From Aureobasidium sp. EXF-3400 (Eukaryota > Ascomycota > Dothideomycetes > Dothideales > Saccotheciaceae): a stretch of DNA of 35,870 nt. Both the position numbers and the translations under genes were made by a program. Positions 1 to 9,082 of this stretch are shown here, piece after piece. The stretch covers positions 1 to 35,870 of the forward strand of contig SWBL01000433.1 of assembly GCA_024195585.1 (NCBI GenBank), written 5' to 3'. The notes below the pieces were generated by a model. It worked only from the letters and a program-made list of their open reading frames with translations, searched no databases and was not told the DNA's origin. Position 1 is the stretch's first letter, and each line of letters starts with the position of its first letter.

Positions 1-889
1 GCAGGATGGCTGGGTTGAGGGCAAGAACCTCTTCGACATTGACGAGGCCATCAGCAAGGGTACCATCATCATGAACCTTCTTTCCGATGCCGCCCAGTCA
101 TCCACCTGGCCTCACATCAAGCCCCAGCTCACCAAGGGCAAGGTACGCTTTTTTACTACCACAGCTTTTTCCGCATATCGCTGACCTCATCTGCAGACTC
201 TCTACTTCTCTCACGGTTTCTCCCCCGTCTTCAAGGACCAGACCAAGGTCGAGGTCCCCACTGACATCGATGTCATCCTCTGTGCCCCCAAGGGTTCCGG
301 CCGTACCGTCCGCACTCTCTTCAAGGAGGGCCGTGGTATCAACGCCTCCGTTGCCGTCTTCCAAGACGTCACCGGCAAGGCCGAGGAGAAGGCTGTCGCT
401 CTCGGTGTCGCCGTCGGTGCTGGTTACATGTACAAGACCACCTTCGAGAAGGAGGTCTACTCTGACCTTTACGGTGAGCGTGGTTGCTTGATGGGCGGTA
501 TCCACGGTATGTTCCTCGCACAATACGAGGTTCTCCGTGAGCGCGGCCACTCTCCCTCTGAGGCCTTCAACGAGACCGTCGAGGAGGCCACCCAGTCCCT
601 CTACCCCCTGATCGGTGCCCACGGCATGGACTACATGTACGCCGCCTGCTCCACCACCGCCCGCCGTGGTGCCATCGACTGGTCCGCCCGCTTCAAGGAC
701 GCCCTCAAGCCCGTCTTCGACGACCTCTACACCTCCGTCCAGACCGGTGAGGAGACCCGCCGCACTCTCGAGTACGCCTCGCAAGCCGACTACCGCGCCA
801 AGTTCGAGGCCGAGATGGAGGAGATCCGCAACCTCGAGATCTGGCGCGCCGGCAAGGCCGTCCGCAGCCTCCGTCCCGAGAACGCTTAA
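1..889 (+). CDS. ILV5: Ketol-acid reductoisomerase, 3' part (5' end outside window)
   Basis: Mitochondrial NADPH-dependent enzyme of valine, leucine and isoleucine synthesis; it isomerises and reduces acetolactate or acetohydroxybutyrate. The window opens inside the gene, with codons in frame from position 2. Exons are 2-142 and 197-889, with a phase-0 intron at 143-196 (GTACGC...CTGCAG). The reading joins as ...QLTKGK then TLYFSHGFSPVFKD. Visible family features are the DGWVEGKNLFDIDEA and LLSDAAQSSTWPHIKP stretches of the cofactor domain, CAPKGSGRTVRTLF, and the metal/substrate-binding C-terminal knotted domain with YSDLYGERGCLMGGIHGMF, EEATQSLYPLIG and the C-terminal AIDWSARF. It stops with TAA at 887-889. 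Codon use is strongly biased to C-ending codons, as expected of an abundant enzyme; this also leaves a 228-codon antisense open frame that is not a gene. The N-terminal transit peptide and Rossmann GxGxxG lie upstream of the window. Confidence 0.97.
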
Positions 890-1687
890 ACAACCTACAA
901 AAGTGTTTTCGTCTCTTCTGCTTTATACGATATGACTTGAGGGTGTTGGGCTTTTCCTTTTTTTACTACCCTTTCTTTTTTTTCTCATGATGTATTCTGA
1001 GCTTGTGTTACATACCAAAACGGCAATGACAGGACAAAAGGTTCTCTTTTTTTGATACTATAAATTTCGTTCACTCTTCCCTATATGCTTATGCTGTCGT
1101 TGGCGTTTTTCGATGTGCAGTCACTTTTTTGACGTTCGGGCTTGCTTGTGATTTTGATATTCATGCCCAGCATGACATTCTTTTGTGAATGACTCGGTAT
1201 ACTAGTCCAATTGGGGCAACTGCGGCAACTGCGGCTCAATCCTACCTTCCCTTGCTCATGGACTCTCACCTGAATCGCAGATATGACTATACGAGTCGTT
1301 GTCTTGTATCTATCTCTGGATGATAGGAGTTGTCTTCAGTGTCGATGAGCAGGACAAGACTCAGCAGCAATCAGAGCATGCAAGCAGACGGATGTATAGC
1401 ATAAAGGTTGGCCTAACGTCTGAGTAAAGCAAGCTCGCTCGGAGGAGGCCGACTACCCCTCCCTCTCACGTTTCCCAGCCCCTCCTTCTTATCGGCCACC
1501 TACCTATCTCTATCAGAGCCAAGCATACCCAAAACATCGATTGCGTCCGTATCTGTACTAATAACACCGTGTCACGTTATGTGCTGGACCCTACTCTAGG
1601 ACAATGACTCCTTCTCTCCCTTGCTTCAACAAACTATCATCTTTAACTACAACATAACCGTTTACCTTCCAAGTATCACTCGCGATA
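890..1687. promoter_or_regulatory. ILV5 3' flank and URC4 promoter with clustered GATA-factor sites
   Basis: No coding potential seen. The left part is T-rich 3' flank of ILV5. The right part, upstream of URC4, has seven matches to the HGATAR core recognised by fungal nitrogen GATA factors, on either strand, starting near 1310, 1321, 1489, 1504, 1510, 1634 and 1683. Roughly one would be expected by chance in this length. The last site abuts the ATG. Regulation by an AreA-like factor is an inference. Confidence 0.45.
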
Positions 1688-3149
1688 ATGACACCTGACA
1701 TTGAATACCTGCTGTCCCTTGAAGCTGTTCGTGAGAGAGCTCAGATAGTCTTTGCTGCTGCGAAAAGAGATGAGCTTTCTCATTTTACCTACCATGCCTC
1801 CAAGTTACCTGAAGCTGCAGCTTTTGTGACTTCTGTGATTAATGTGAGTTGTTACTTTCCTGGACTTGATCTTCGTCGTTTCTTATGTCAGATGTCTGCT
1901 TTGATCATAAGAGACTATCAACATGACTTTGCACCATATCTGTACATCTACTAACGACCTCCCCAGCGCGACTTTGGCCCTGACAACTTCGAGGCAATCC
2001 CTCCCCACGGCCGCTGGCAACACTTCAACGTCGGCGGCATCCCCAGAATCGACGACTTGAATCTTCAATGGAAACACGATGGACAAAACAGAATAGAACA
2101 AGCTCGCAGATTAATTGATCTATTCGTTGTCTCTGTACTTCTGGATGCCGGTGCAGGCGACAAGTGGAAGTTTGAAGAACCTGGTTCTGGAAACATTTAT
2201 ACCAGGAGTGAGGGTATTGCAGTGGCCAGTTTGTATATGTTTTTGGAAGGCGCGTTTTCTGCGACTGAGGGTGTGAAGCATATGGTTGATGGTGAGTCTC
2301 TGTTGCTGAGGGTAGAGGTTGGAAGCTAATTTTGTTGCAGCTAAGGGACTTCAACGTATTAATGAGGAAATACTCGCCAAAGGCTTTCAGATCACTTCCG
2401 AGAACCCTATGATCGGCGTTGGACCTCGCGCACAACTACTCTCTCGTCTTGGTGACTCTTTACTCCAACACTCAGATATCTTTGGCCCAGAAGGACGACC
2501 CGGCAATCTCGTCGACTATGTTATCAAGACTGCAGACTCCAACAGCGAAGAACTCGATTATCGCGTTTTCTGGATGACACTGCAGAAACTGTTAATCCCT
2601 ATCTGGCCCAAAGATCGCACACAAATTGATGGCACACCCATTGGAGACGCTTGGCCCTTGAGAACTCTGGAAAGACAGAATGAGGGCAAAGACATCAAGA
2701 AAAACATTCAACCTTTCCATAAACTTACACAGTGGTTGGCTTACTCGCTCATGGTTCCTTTCGTCAATATAATGGGTTACTCATGGAAAAACTCCAAGCT
2801 GGGCACTGGATTACCTGAATACCGCAATGGAGGTCTGTTCATCGATCTCGGGGTCTTGACTCTGAAGCCTGAAGCTTTGGAGCGCGGGCAGAACGCTTCT
2901 GGACAAGAATTACCTATGTTTAAGGACAGTGGTGATGAGATTGTGGAGTGGAGGGCTTTGACCGTAGCTCTGTTGGATGAAGTATATGGCATTATTAAGA
3001 AAGAGATGGCTGAGAAGGATGTGCAGCTTAGCATGGCTCAAATGCTTGAAGCTGGTAGTTGGAAATCTGGACGAGAGTTGGCTGCGAAGAACAGACCGGA
3101 GACAAAGTCTAGTCCGATTTTGATTGATGGAGATGGCACTTTGTTCTGA
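1688..3149 (+). CDS. URC4: URC4/Urg3-family protein (DUF1688), uracil catabolism
   Basis: Member of the DUF1688 family, known as URC4 in Lachancea kluyveri and urg3 in fission yeast, where it belongs to the uracil-catabolic (URC) route; its biochemical role is unsettled. Exons are 1688-1843, 1967-2291 and 2341-3149; introns are 1844-1966 (branch CTAAC at 1951) and 2292-2340. Phases join cleanly to give 429 aa, close to the family's usual length. Recognisable stretches are IPPHGRWQHFNVGG, SVLLDAGAGDKWKF, SEGIAVASLYMFLEGAFS, NPMIGVGPRAQLL, RPGNLVDYV, GDAWPLRTL and, near the C-terminus, TGLPEYRNGGLFIDLGVL. The start is the first ATG in frame with exon 1. It converges on the small secreted-protein gene, with 109 bp between the stops. 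No other URC gene is in the window. Confidence 0.88.
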
Positions 3150-3258
3150 TTACTTTTCTAGATTTTTACACTCTGAGTGTAGAAAATCCTTGTATCCAAC
3201 TGTCTCTATTCAACCTGTATCTCTACCATCTCCTTCAAACTCCCAGAAGATACACTCC

Positions 3259-3627
3259 TCAACACCGACGATGACCAAGCTTTATCTCTTTCCCCCACGC
3301 CTCGCCATCTCCTCGCTCCAAAGCCTTAAACGCTATCAGACTACACGGCATAACTGCCGCATTACAGTGTTCACGGATTGTGTGTTCAAAGTGTGCACCC
3401 CTTACAACCAGGGCACTTGCTGTTGCGACCGGCGGTTTTGTACGTGTGCCGGGAAGGAAGAACACGGAGGAGGTAGGGAGGTTGTGGATAAGGCTGTTGG
3501 TGATGGTTCTTTGGACGGTGGTTAAGGTGGAGTCCTCTTGATATGGGGAGACGGAGGGTTGGATGGGAGATGCCATAACCAGGGTAGAGCTGCTGAGGAG
3601 AGATAGGAGGATGGACGAGGCCTTCAT
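3259..3627 (-). CDS. Small predicted secreted protein, unknown function
   Basis: A single-exon 122-aa frame. The N-terminus MKASSILLSLLSSSTLVMA reads as a signal peptide with likely cleavage before Ser-Pro at about residue 20, leaving roughly 100 aa. The mature part has three cysteines (HC, PC and the C-terminal RRC) and no recognised domain. A good TATA box lies about 115 nt upstream of the ATG. An effector-like or cell-wall role is possible but has no direct support. The frame could also be chance, because it is short and has no homologue I recognise. Confidence 0.45.
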   Translation of the reverse strand: MKASSILLSLLSSSTLVMASPIQPSVSPYQEDSTLTTVQRTITNSLIHNLPTSSVFFLPGTRTKPPVATASALVVRGAHFEHTIREHCNAAVMPCSLIAFKALERGDGEAWGKEIKLGHRRC

Positions 3628-4141
3628 CTTTGCTGTGTTATGGCGGGTTGGGTTGGACTGCTTGTTCTTTCTGTTTTTTCCTGTCGATGTTGTTGTCGAG
3701 GAAGGGGATATGTAGGAGATGGTGATTTACAGCGTTGCATTCTTTTATACTATATCATCGACTCATTTTCTGCTGTGACTGTGTGTGAAGAAAAAACGTG
3801 GCTAGGATACTAACTCACGCATACCGACAAGGGCTGTATCGCTAGGTGGTCCGCTCCTGCCTGTGCAAGTTATGTTGTGACTGTAAAAAGTCCAAACTCC
3901 CTCAAATCCATAATCATGATCTGGCAGGGAAAGAAAAGAAGAAGGACCGTCACAAGAGAGCTGCTCATAAGAGCCTGACAACTGTCTCAACCACAGCTCT
4001 CCACTTGTACCTGCTCTTATACTCGCCCTTGTACTCGCTCTTTTGCTCGACAGGTATCTGCGGACGTTTTGTAATCTTGGATTGTTCGAGACTGCTTCAT
4101 AGAAATCAGTGACAAAGTATGACAAACCAGGAGAGTTACAC
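3628..4141. other. Upstream region of the small secreted gene and possible last exon of paralogue A
   Basis: The left half is the promoter of the 122-aa gene. The right half may hold an extra exon of the neighbouring minus-strand gene. A strong donor (AG|GTGAGT at 4145) and tandem acceptors at 4094 and 4091 would open a frame to a TGA at 3965, encoding a basic tail with a repeated EYK/RYK pattern. Nothing else was seen. Confidence 0.35.
3742..3749 (-). promoter_or_regulatory. TATA box of the small secreted-protein gene
   Basis: TATAAAAG on the minus strand, 115-122 nt upstream of the ATG at 3627, in an AT-rich context. It supports the small reading frame as a transcribed gene. Confidence 0.45.
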
Positions 4142-4995
4142 TCACCTCACCCGTCTGAACCCATTGAACGTATCGAAAACCGTCCAACGGAATACAAGTG
4201 TTGCGATTTCCTGGTCTGTGATCTCGAGACTCAGGGCGTCGATGATGGGGTTCGGGACATGTTTGAGGATCCTGTCTTGCTCTTGCTGCGAGATCTTCGG
4301 TGATCACTTCTGGGCGCCGACACTGCTCGAGCGATCTGATTTTGAAGGTACAAGGGTACTTGTGGATGACTTCTCTGATGAGGACTTTTCTGGGACCAGG
4401 TCTGATGATAGTGACTTCTTGAAGTCTCCTTTTCGAGGATGGATCCGATTCCTCGCTGCTCTCCTTTTCACTATATGACTCCGAATACTGTCTACAGCCT
4501 TGCGGTCGGTGCTGGTTGAACATCAGAATCTTGTAATAGAAGTAAGTCGCTTGGTTCTGACCTTGGTTTACCCGTGAGAATTGCAACCCGGCTGATCACA
4601 TACATATCTGCTGCGACTATAGATAGCGCGTCATTGACATTTGTACATCGGGATCGTATATCCAGCGGGATCACCACCCAGTCATGCTCGAAAGGTTTAA
4701 CGAGAGACTCTAGCAGTCGTATGGCGTCCAGCATTTGATTTTCCTCTGCTCTAAGTGCGAATATGACGTTCTCACTCAGCTTGCTGGTGAAGATACCGAG
4801 GTAAGCAATCATTTTTTTGCAGAAATCTAGGTAGTAGATTGCACTATCGAAGAAACTGAGCAGGTAAGGATTCTTGGTGTTGAGCTTTTTCTTCATCCTG
4901 CCTATGAGATTGTCGAAAACGTGCTGATGAGACGAAATCGTTGACGGCATGGGCCCTGTAGCCTCTGCACGGTCACAGATTATCTCCTTCGACAT
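4142..4995 (-). CDS. Paralogue A of the Met-Thr-Pro/Trp family, unknown function
   Basis: First member of a four-gene local family. Exons (5' to 3') are 4995-4604, 4511-4352 and 4285-4142; introns are 4512-4603 (GTATGT...CCAG, phase 2) and 4286-4351 (GTACCT...CGCAG, 66 nt, phase 0, containing an in-frame TGA), giving 231 aa. The ATG has an ideal context (CACCATGTC) and a TATAAG about 65 nt upstream. The first 130 residues are predicted helical; a Ser/Lys-rich middle follows. The C-terminal module PNPIIDALSLEIT...LVFRWTVFDTFNGF matches the end of paralogue D. The first intron has the same phase and AT|GTATGT junction as paralogue C. The Met-Thr-Pro/Trp motif seen in B-D was not found. A further splice to 3965 would give 273 aa. 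No catalytic motif, signal peptide or membrane segment is seen. Confidence 0.55.
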
Positions 4996-5573
4996 GGTGT
5001 ATGATAGGAAGATTCGTGGTTGAGGCGTAGAAAGGAAACGTTTAGCCAGCACCTTCTCTTATAATATCATAGCCGAGAACGTTGGTCACGAGGCAAGGTG
5101 GGACGATTGTATGTTGCGGGAGTTTGGCAGCAACGAAACACTTTCCATTCCCAGGAAGAGCAAATATTGGCAAGTGTTGGCAAACTTGGAAGCTCTTGGC
5201 CATCATCGCTCCTGCCACGAGACTGCTTGAAGCTTTGGTTCGAATTCTTTCAGCTCTCTTCACTGTACCTGCTTCAAACGAGATGTGTGATAATATCATG
5301 GGTATGTGCGTCAATGTAGCGATATCATCTTGCAATCTTCATTCTAGTTCCTTTGGACGTTATGATAAACTTATCTGTTGATGTGGTCGGATAATTTGCT
5401 TGAAAGTTCACTAGAGGTTGCAAGGAGTTAGTTTCTTGGAAAATCGAGACATTTTGAGTTTCTAGAACCTTGTAGGGACAACACAGCTGTGAATGCAATA
5501 TAAGATCCCCCTATCCATCTGCTGCCTTGTTTCTCGATCGATTCATCAATTCCCGAATCGCGTTCAAAAGGCC
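4996..5573. promoter_or_regulatory. Divergent promoter between paralogues A and B
   Basis: A 578-bp region between two divergent starts. A TATAAG element lies on the minus strand at about 5058-5064 (about 65 nt before the A start), and another on the plus strand at 5499-5504 (about 70 nt before the B start). The matching element and spacing suggest related promoters. A 97-codon minus-strand frame here has no similarity to the family and is not called. Confidence 0.5.
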
Positions 5574-6713
5574 ATGGATTTAGTCATTGACGAGATCTCC
5601 CAGCGTACTACCACAGTCTCGTCGGACATACCAGCCGCGACATTTCGTGATGTTGTTGGACGATGCTACCTTTCCTGGGACTCGATCCGCAGCAAATATC
5701 AGAGAGACAGGGATCATATCAATCCTGAACTTGTTCCTGATTTGGTAATCATCATGCTGAGCCAAAAGTCCATGGTGACGATCGCCGGAATCACTTTCAG
5801 GGAATCAAAGGACACGCCTAACCGCCTGAACTCGATGATGTGCCTCGAAAAGCAAAACAGAGAGACGACCTGCCAAGTCAACAATCTAATCAGGGCTGTA
5901 TCGGAGTGGAGCTCGGTTCCACACGCTATTCACGATGGCCTCAGTCTGTGTGCCTCGACATTGGAAAAACAGAGGATGGATCTGGCCTTGCTGTACTTTT
6001 CAACAGGAGATAAACCAAGTGGGATGAGGTGAGGATATGAGTCTGTGTAACTAACTCCCTTTGCTGACGCTCCTGATAGCGACTCGGACCGCGACCACTG
6101 GAGCTGCCTGGTTATCCATAAGAGACAGCTCTTGTCCCGGAACCTGGACGCTTGGAAACAGAGACTAATAACCGCGCGGGAAGGAGACTGCGATATGACG
6201 GACGCGAGCGACTCTTCATCAACGACACCCACTTCTGGTATGATGACGCCTCCGGAAGGCTGGACCGATGTTGGCAGCGATACTACGGAGACAATCTCCA
6301 AAGAATTCAACCCTATCAGGCCCCACGATTTGAGCGCCGCCGCTAAACGCACCGAAAAATTCGCGAGGTTCCTCGAACTATTCTCAAAGACTGGCTTTAG
6401 GGACACATTGAAAACAACTGAGTTGTTACAAGCAGACTGTGCGCCAGTGACAGAGATCGTACGTAGAAGTTACTCGGAGTATGCCAATGATCTGGAACAA
6501 CTCTTGCACATGACGCGAAGAGAATCGTCACTAGAGCATATCTCACCGACTCGTGGTTCTCCTCTGGCTTCGCAAGCGACTGGTCACGCTGTACACTCAC
6601 AGAGCGCGAGCGACTGTCATGAAGACAGAGCTTTGGAGGCAATCTTCAGCGGGATTGGTTCAGAGGTCACGAATGAAGACGTCGCAAGATTGGCTCGTCA
6701 TTGGGCAAGCTGA
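5574..6713 (+). CDS. Paralogue B of the Met-Thr-Pro/Trp family, unknown function
   Basis: Exons are 5574-6028 and 6080-6713; the intron (GTGAGG...GATAG, with CTAAC/CTGAC branch candidates) joins AG to C, giving 362 aa. The ATG at 5574 is preferred over one at 5493 because it has GCCATGG context and the TATA-like AATATAAG overlaps the upstream one. Residues 1-150 are predicted helical. The second exon has a Ser/Thr-rich linker, then the family motif GMMTPPEGWTDVGSDTTE (about 207-222). One copy of a helical repeat follows (about 235-295, core RRSYSEYANDLEQLL), then the C-terminal module EDRALEAIFSG...VTNEDVARLARHW. It ends soon after the Trp. The N-terminal half vaguely recalls the fungal STAND-protein N-terminal domain, but no NTPase, kinase or other catalytic motif is present. 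Confidence 0.68.
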
Positions 6714-7551
6714 ATTATTCTGGTACAAGTCTTGTGTGATCATCCGGCTTCTCCGTGGTAATCGTAATAGTCAAAAATTGTTGAATCAGAATTCCTTCGC
6801 CTGATACATGTCGTTCCAGTAAACGTTGAGTCAGAAGTGGGCCGATCGTATCTTGAGGTGTTTCAGTATTTCAGTAGAAATGCTTGTTATCTTGTGGTGG
6901 AGACGGTTCAGCTGAATGTTGCTGTCTTCGTGAAGGTGACTAGCGAATTGATCTCATGTACGCGCGCCATCGCTCCTTCTCATGGTATCGAACGATGAGC
7001 TTCGAAGGCTGTGATAAGGATCCGCTCAGAAATTTCTCCAGAGGTGGAGCATCGGAGAAGATTTTCAGTGATATCTGAGCAGAAATTGAGATGGTAGGTA
7101 TTGTTAAGTTGGTATTTTCCTGGACAACACTCGACCCATCTATGATACCAAGAGAACCAAGAGCGTAGAACTTCGAGCACGCTCCACTTGATCATGGGCT
7201 ATTTGCGGACATCGTACTCTGTAATCCACTTTGAACTGCTATTGGTTGCCCTTATCCGAATAGATGGAGTTCATGGTTCTACCCCAGCAGACCAGGACCA
7301 ATTGGTGCTTGGAACTAGATCGTATGAGAAACATGCCCTGGCGTGGTATGATCTATGCCCAGCCTCGAAAGCTCATCCTATCCTCCAGAGTTCGCTTTGG
7401 AAGCTTGTATTCCTGGTAGGCTCTGCTTCCGAGACCTTGCCACAAAAATAAAAAACATAAAAGAAGCATCAGATCCAGTTTCTTTCTGGTATCCCGATTC
7501 TTCTCATACTTTAACTGACATCCTTTATACTTGATATCCATCGTCGAAGAC
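6714..7551. other. Intergenic region, paralogue B to C
   Basis: No supported gene in these 838 bp. A 71-codon minus-strand frame near 6980-7195 lacks family features and a convincing context. Just before paralogue C the sequence becomes A-rich, with CATAAAAG near 7456 as a possible core promoter. Confidence 0.5.
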
Positions 7552-8623
7552 ATGACACACATACATTCACAGCCTATAGAGCAGATACCTCTTTGCAGTA
7601 TCCCGGCTCTCCAACACAGACACGACTCGGTTAATGTCCCCTCGTCACATCTGAGTACAAGCCTCGTCGGTTCTGCTGCATCATGCCTCGAAATCGGTCA
7701 TCGAATCAGACATTCGCCCGAGTTTCTGAGTGCAAATAGATGCGTAGAGCCCGGGCTTATCACTTTGACAGACGAGCTTTACGGCATGTATTCTGTGTTT
7801 ACAGATATCGAGCGTACTTGGTCCCATCCAAACAGCCGAAGACTGTGGACTGAAAATGCGACACGCACAGTCAGAAACGTACAACAGGTGGTCCAGGAAG
7901 TAGCGACAAGCCTTCGAGAAATTGCCGATGGAAGCAAAGCTTGGACTGTCGTTGTTCCGGATCGTGAGTACTACCAATTGCAAAGATTCCAAATTCGTCT
8001 GCAGATGCAGCAATTGATTCTCAATCTCTTGGTCCTGATCATGTATGTCTTGTCACCGATTGAGAATCCGGTACATTGCTGCATGTGCCAGGGGAAGAAA
8101 GAATCGTGGGTAAACGCCATTCTTAAAATAAGCAACGGCTAACAATTTTCGCAGCGCAAGTGAAAGGTTTTCGAACGCTTGTCAATATGTTGCTTCCACC
8201 GTCTTGATGAGACGGGAGATGAAGGAGAAATTGCTGAAGATTGATTCGATAGATCCAGAGTACACACCCGTTCATGTCAGTGCAGGTCCAGAGGAGATGC
8301 CCGATGCGGACGAGTGGTCATTTACGCAAGCTACAGTGGGCGCTATGACTCCGACAGACGACTGGAGTGATATGGCAAGCGAAATCACTGCAATTGGCAA
8401 AGACAATGAAGATCATGCTCTGGAGGCCATGCTGGATTGCTTTGGTGACGAGGGAATGCGAGATACTGGTTGGCCCGCGGAAGCGTTCGACGGCAGGAGA
8501 AGAGACCTTGCGAAGTTGGCCTTCTATTGGACCAATGTACAGATTTTCGCAGGTATCGATAGAGGAGATCCGGAACCGCCTCAACAGCAGTTCTACCAAG
8601 ACTTGACACACCTTGCCTGGTAG
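7552..8623 (+). CDS. Paralogue C of the Met-Thr-Pro/Trp family, unknown function
   Basis: Exons are 7552-8042 and 8155-8623; the intron (AT|GTATGT ... CGCAG, branch GGCTAAC at 8138) is phase 2 and gives 319 aa. The first ATG in frame is at 7552. The helical N-terminal half contains PDREYYQLQRFQIRLQMQQL at about 137-156, the part most like fungal STAND-associated N-terminal domains (tentative). Exon 2 carries the family motif TVGAMTPTDDWSDMASE (about 225-240). It is followed directly, with no intervening repeat, by the C-terminal module EDHALEAMLDCFG...LAKLAFYWTNVQIFAGI. A 20-residue polar tail then leads to TAG. It is the shortest complete family member on the plus strand and lacks the HKAY-type repeat found in B and D. 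Confidence 0.68.
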
Positions 8624-9082
8624 ATCTGTTGGTGAAAGTAACCAGCTCGGACCTTAGCATATAACGGACATGCTTTGGAAGAGTGTTCGGATCTCCTCAT
8701 GTAGTGAAAGTATGTAGCTTTTCATGTTTGGAATCGCACGCCGCCTTCGAAAAACGGGGCATTTTCCAAGGAGTGTCGTTTCAGTGTCTGCAAACTTCGT
8801 AGATTCCGAGTAAGAAAATGTCTCGCCCAGAAGGCAAAATTTGTATCAGAACGTAGCTCAAAGAATCGAGCGTTGTGTGCTTGTGAGACTGCCTCTTTGT
8901 TGCGTAAATGGGGTTGTGAACAAACCATGCTCGTAGCTTCCAGAAGAGTCAAGAGCTTAAAAGTGCTGGCGTGATACGATCTGGCAAGTCCGGATTTGCA
9001 GATAAATAGAGACGTCGCTCCAGCACTTCTTGACTCTTCGCCGTCTCTCAGCAATCACAAAAGGCTTACGACCGACGGCAAG
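8624..9082. other. Intergenic region upstream of paralogue D
   Basis: Promoter and probable leader of paralogue D. The only structure noted is a long imperfect inverted repeat at 8943-9039, listed separately. A 110-codon minus-strand frame is not supported. Confidence 0.45.
8943..9039. repeat. Imperfect 20-nt inverted repeat upstream of paralogue D
   Basis: The left arm is GAAGAGTCAAGA (8943-8954), a 7-nt insertion, then AGTGCTGG (8962-8969). The right arm, CCAGCACT plus TCTTGACTCTTC (9020-9039), is the exact complement of both blocks. The loop is 50 nt. It lies 43 nt before the ATG, so it could be a leader hairpin or part of the promoter. Confidence 0.6.

Noticed and set aside
98..784. 228-codon open frame antisense to ILV5
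   Set aside because: It mirrors the biased C-ending codons of ILV5, and its Gly/Val/Leu-rich product resembles no family.
4286..4351. In-frame TGA suggesting that paralogue A is a pseudogene
   Set aside because: A 66-nt phase-0 intron with GTACCT donor and CGCAG acceptor removes it and joins to the conserved C-terminal module.
5042..5335. 97-codon minus-strand frame between paralogues A and B
   Set aside because: It lies upstream of the TATA and well-placed ATG of A and has no similarity to the family or to anything I recognise.
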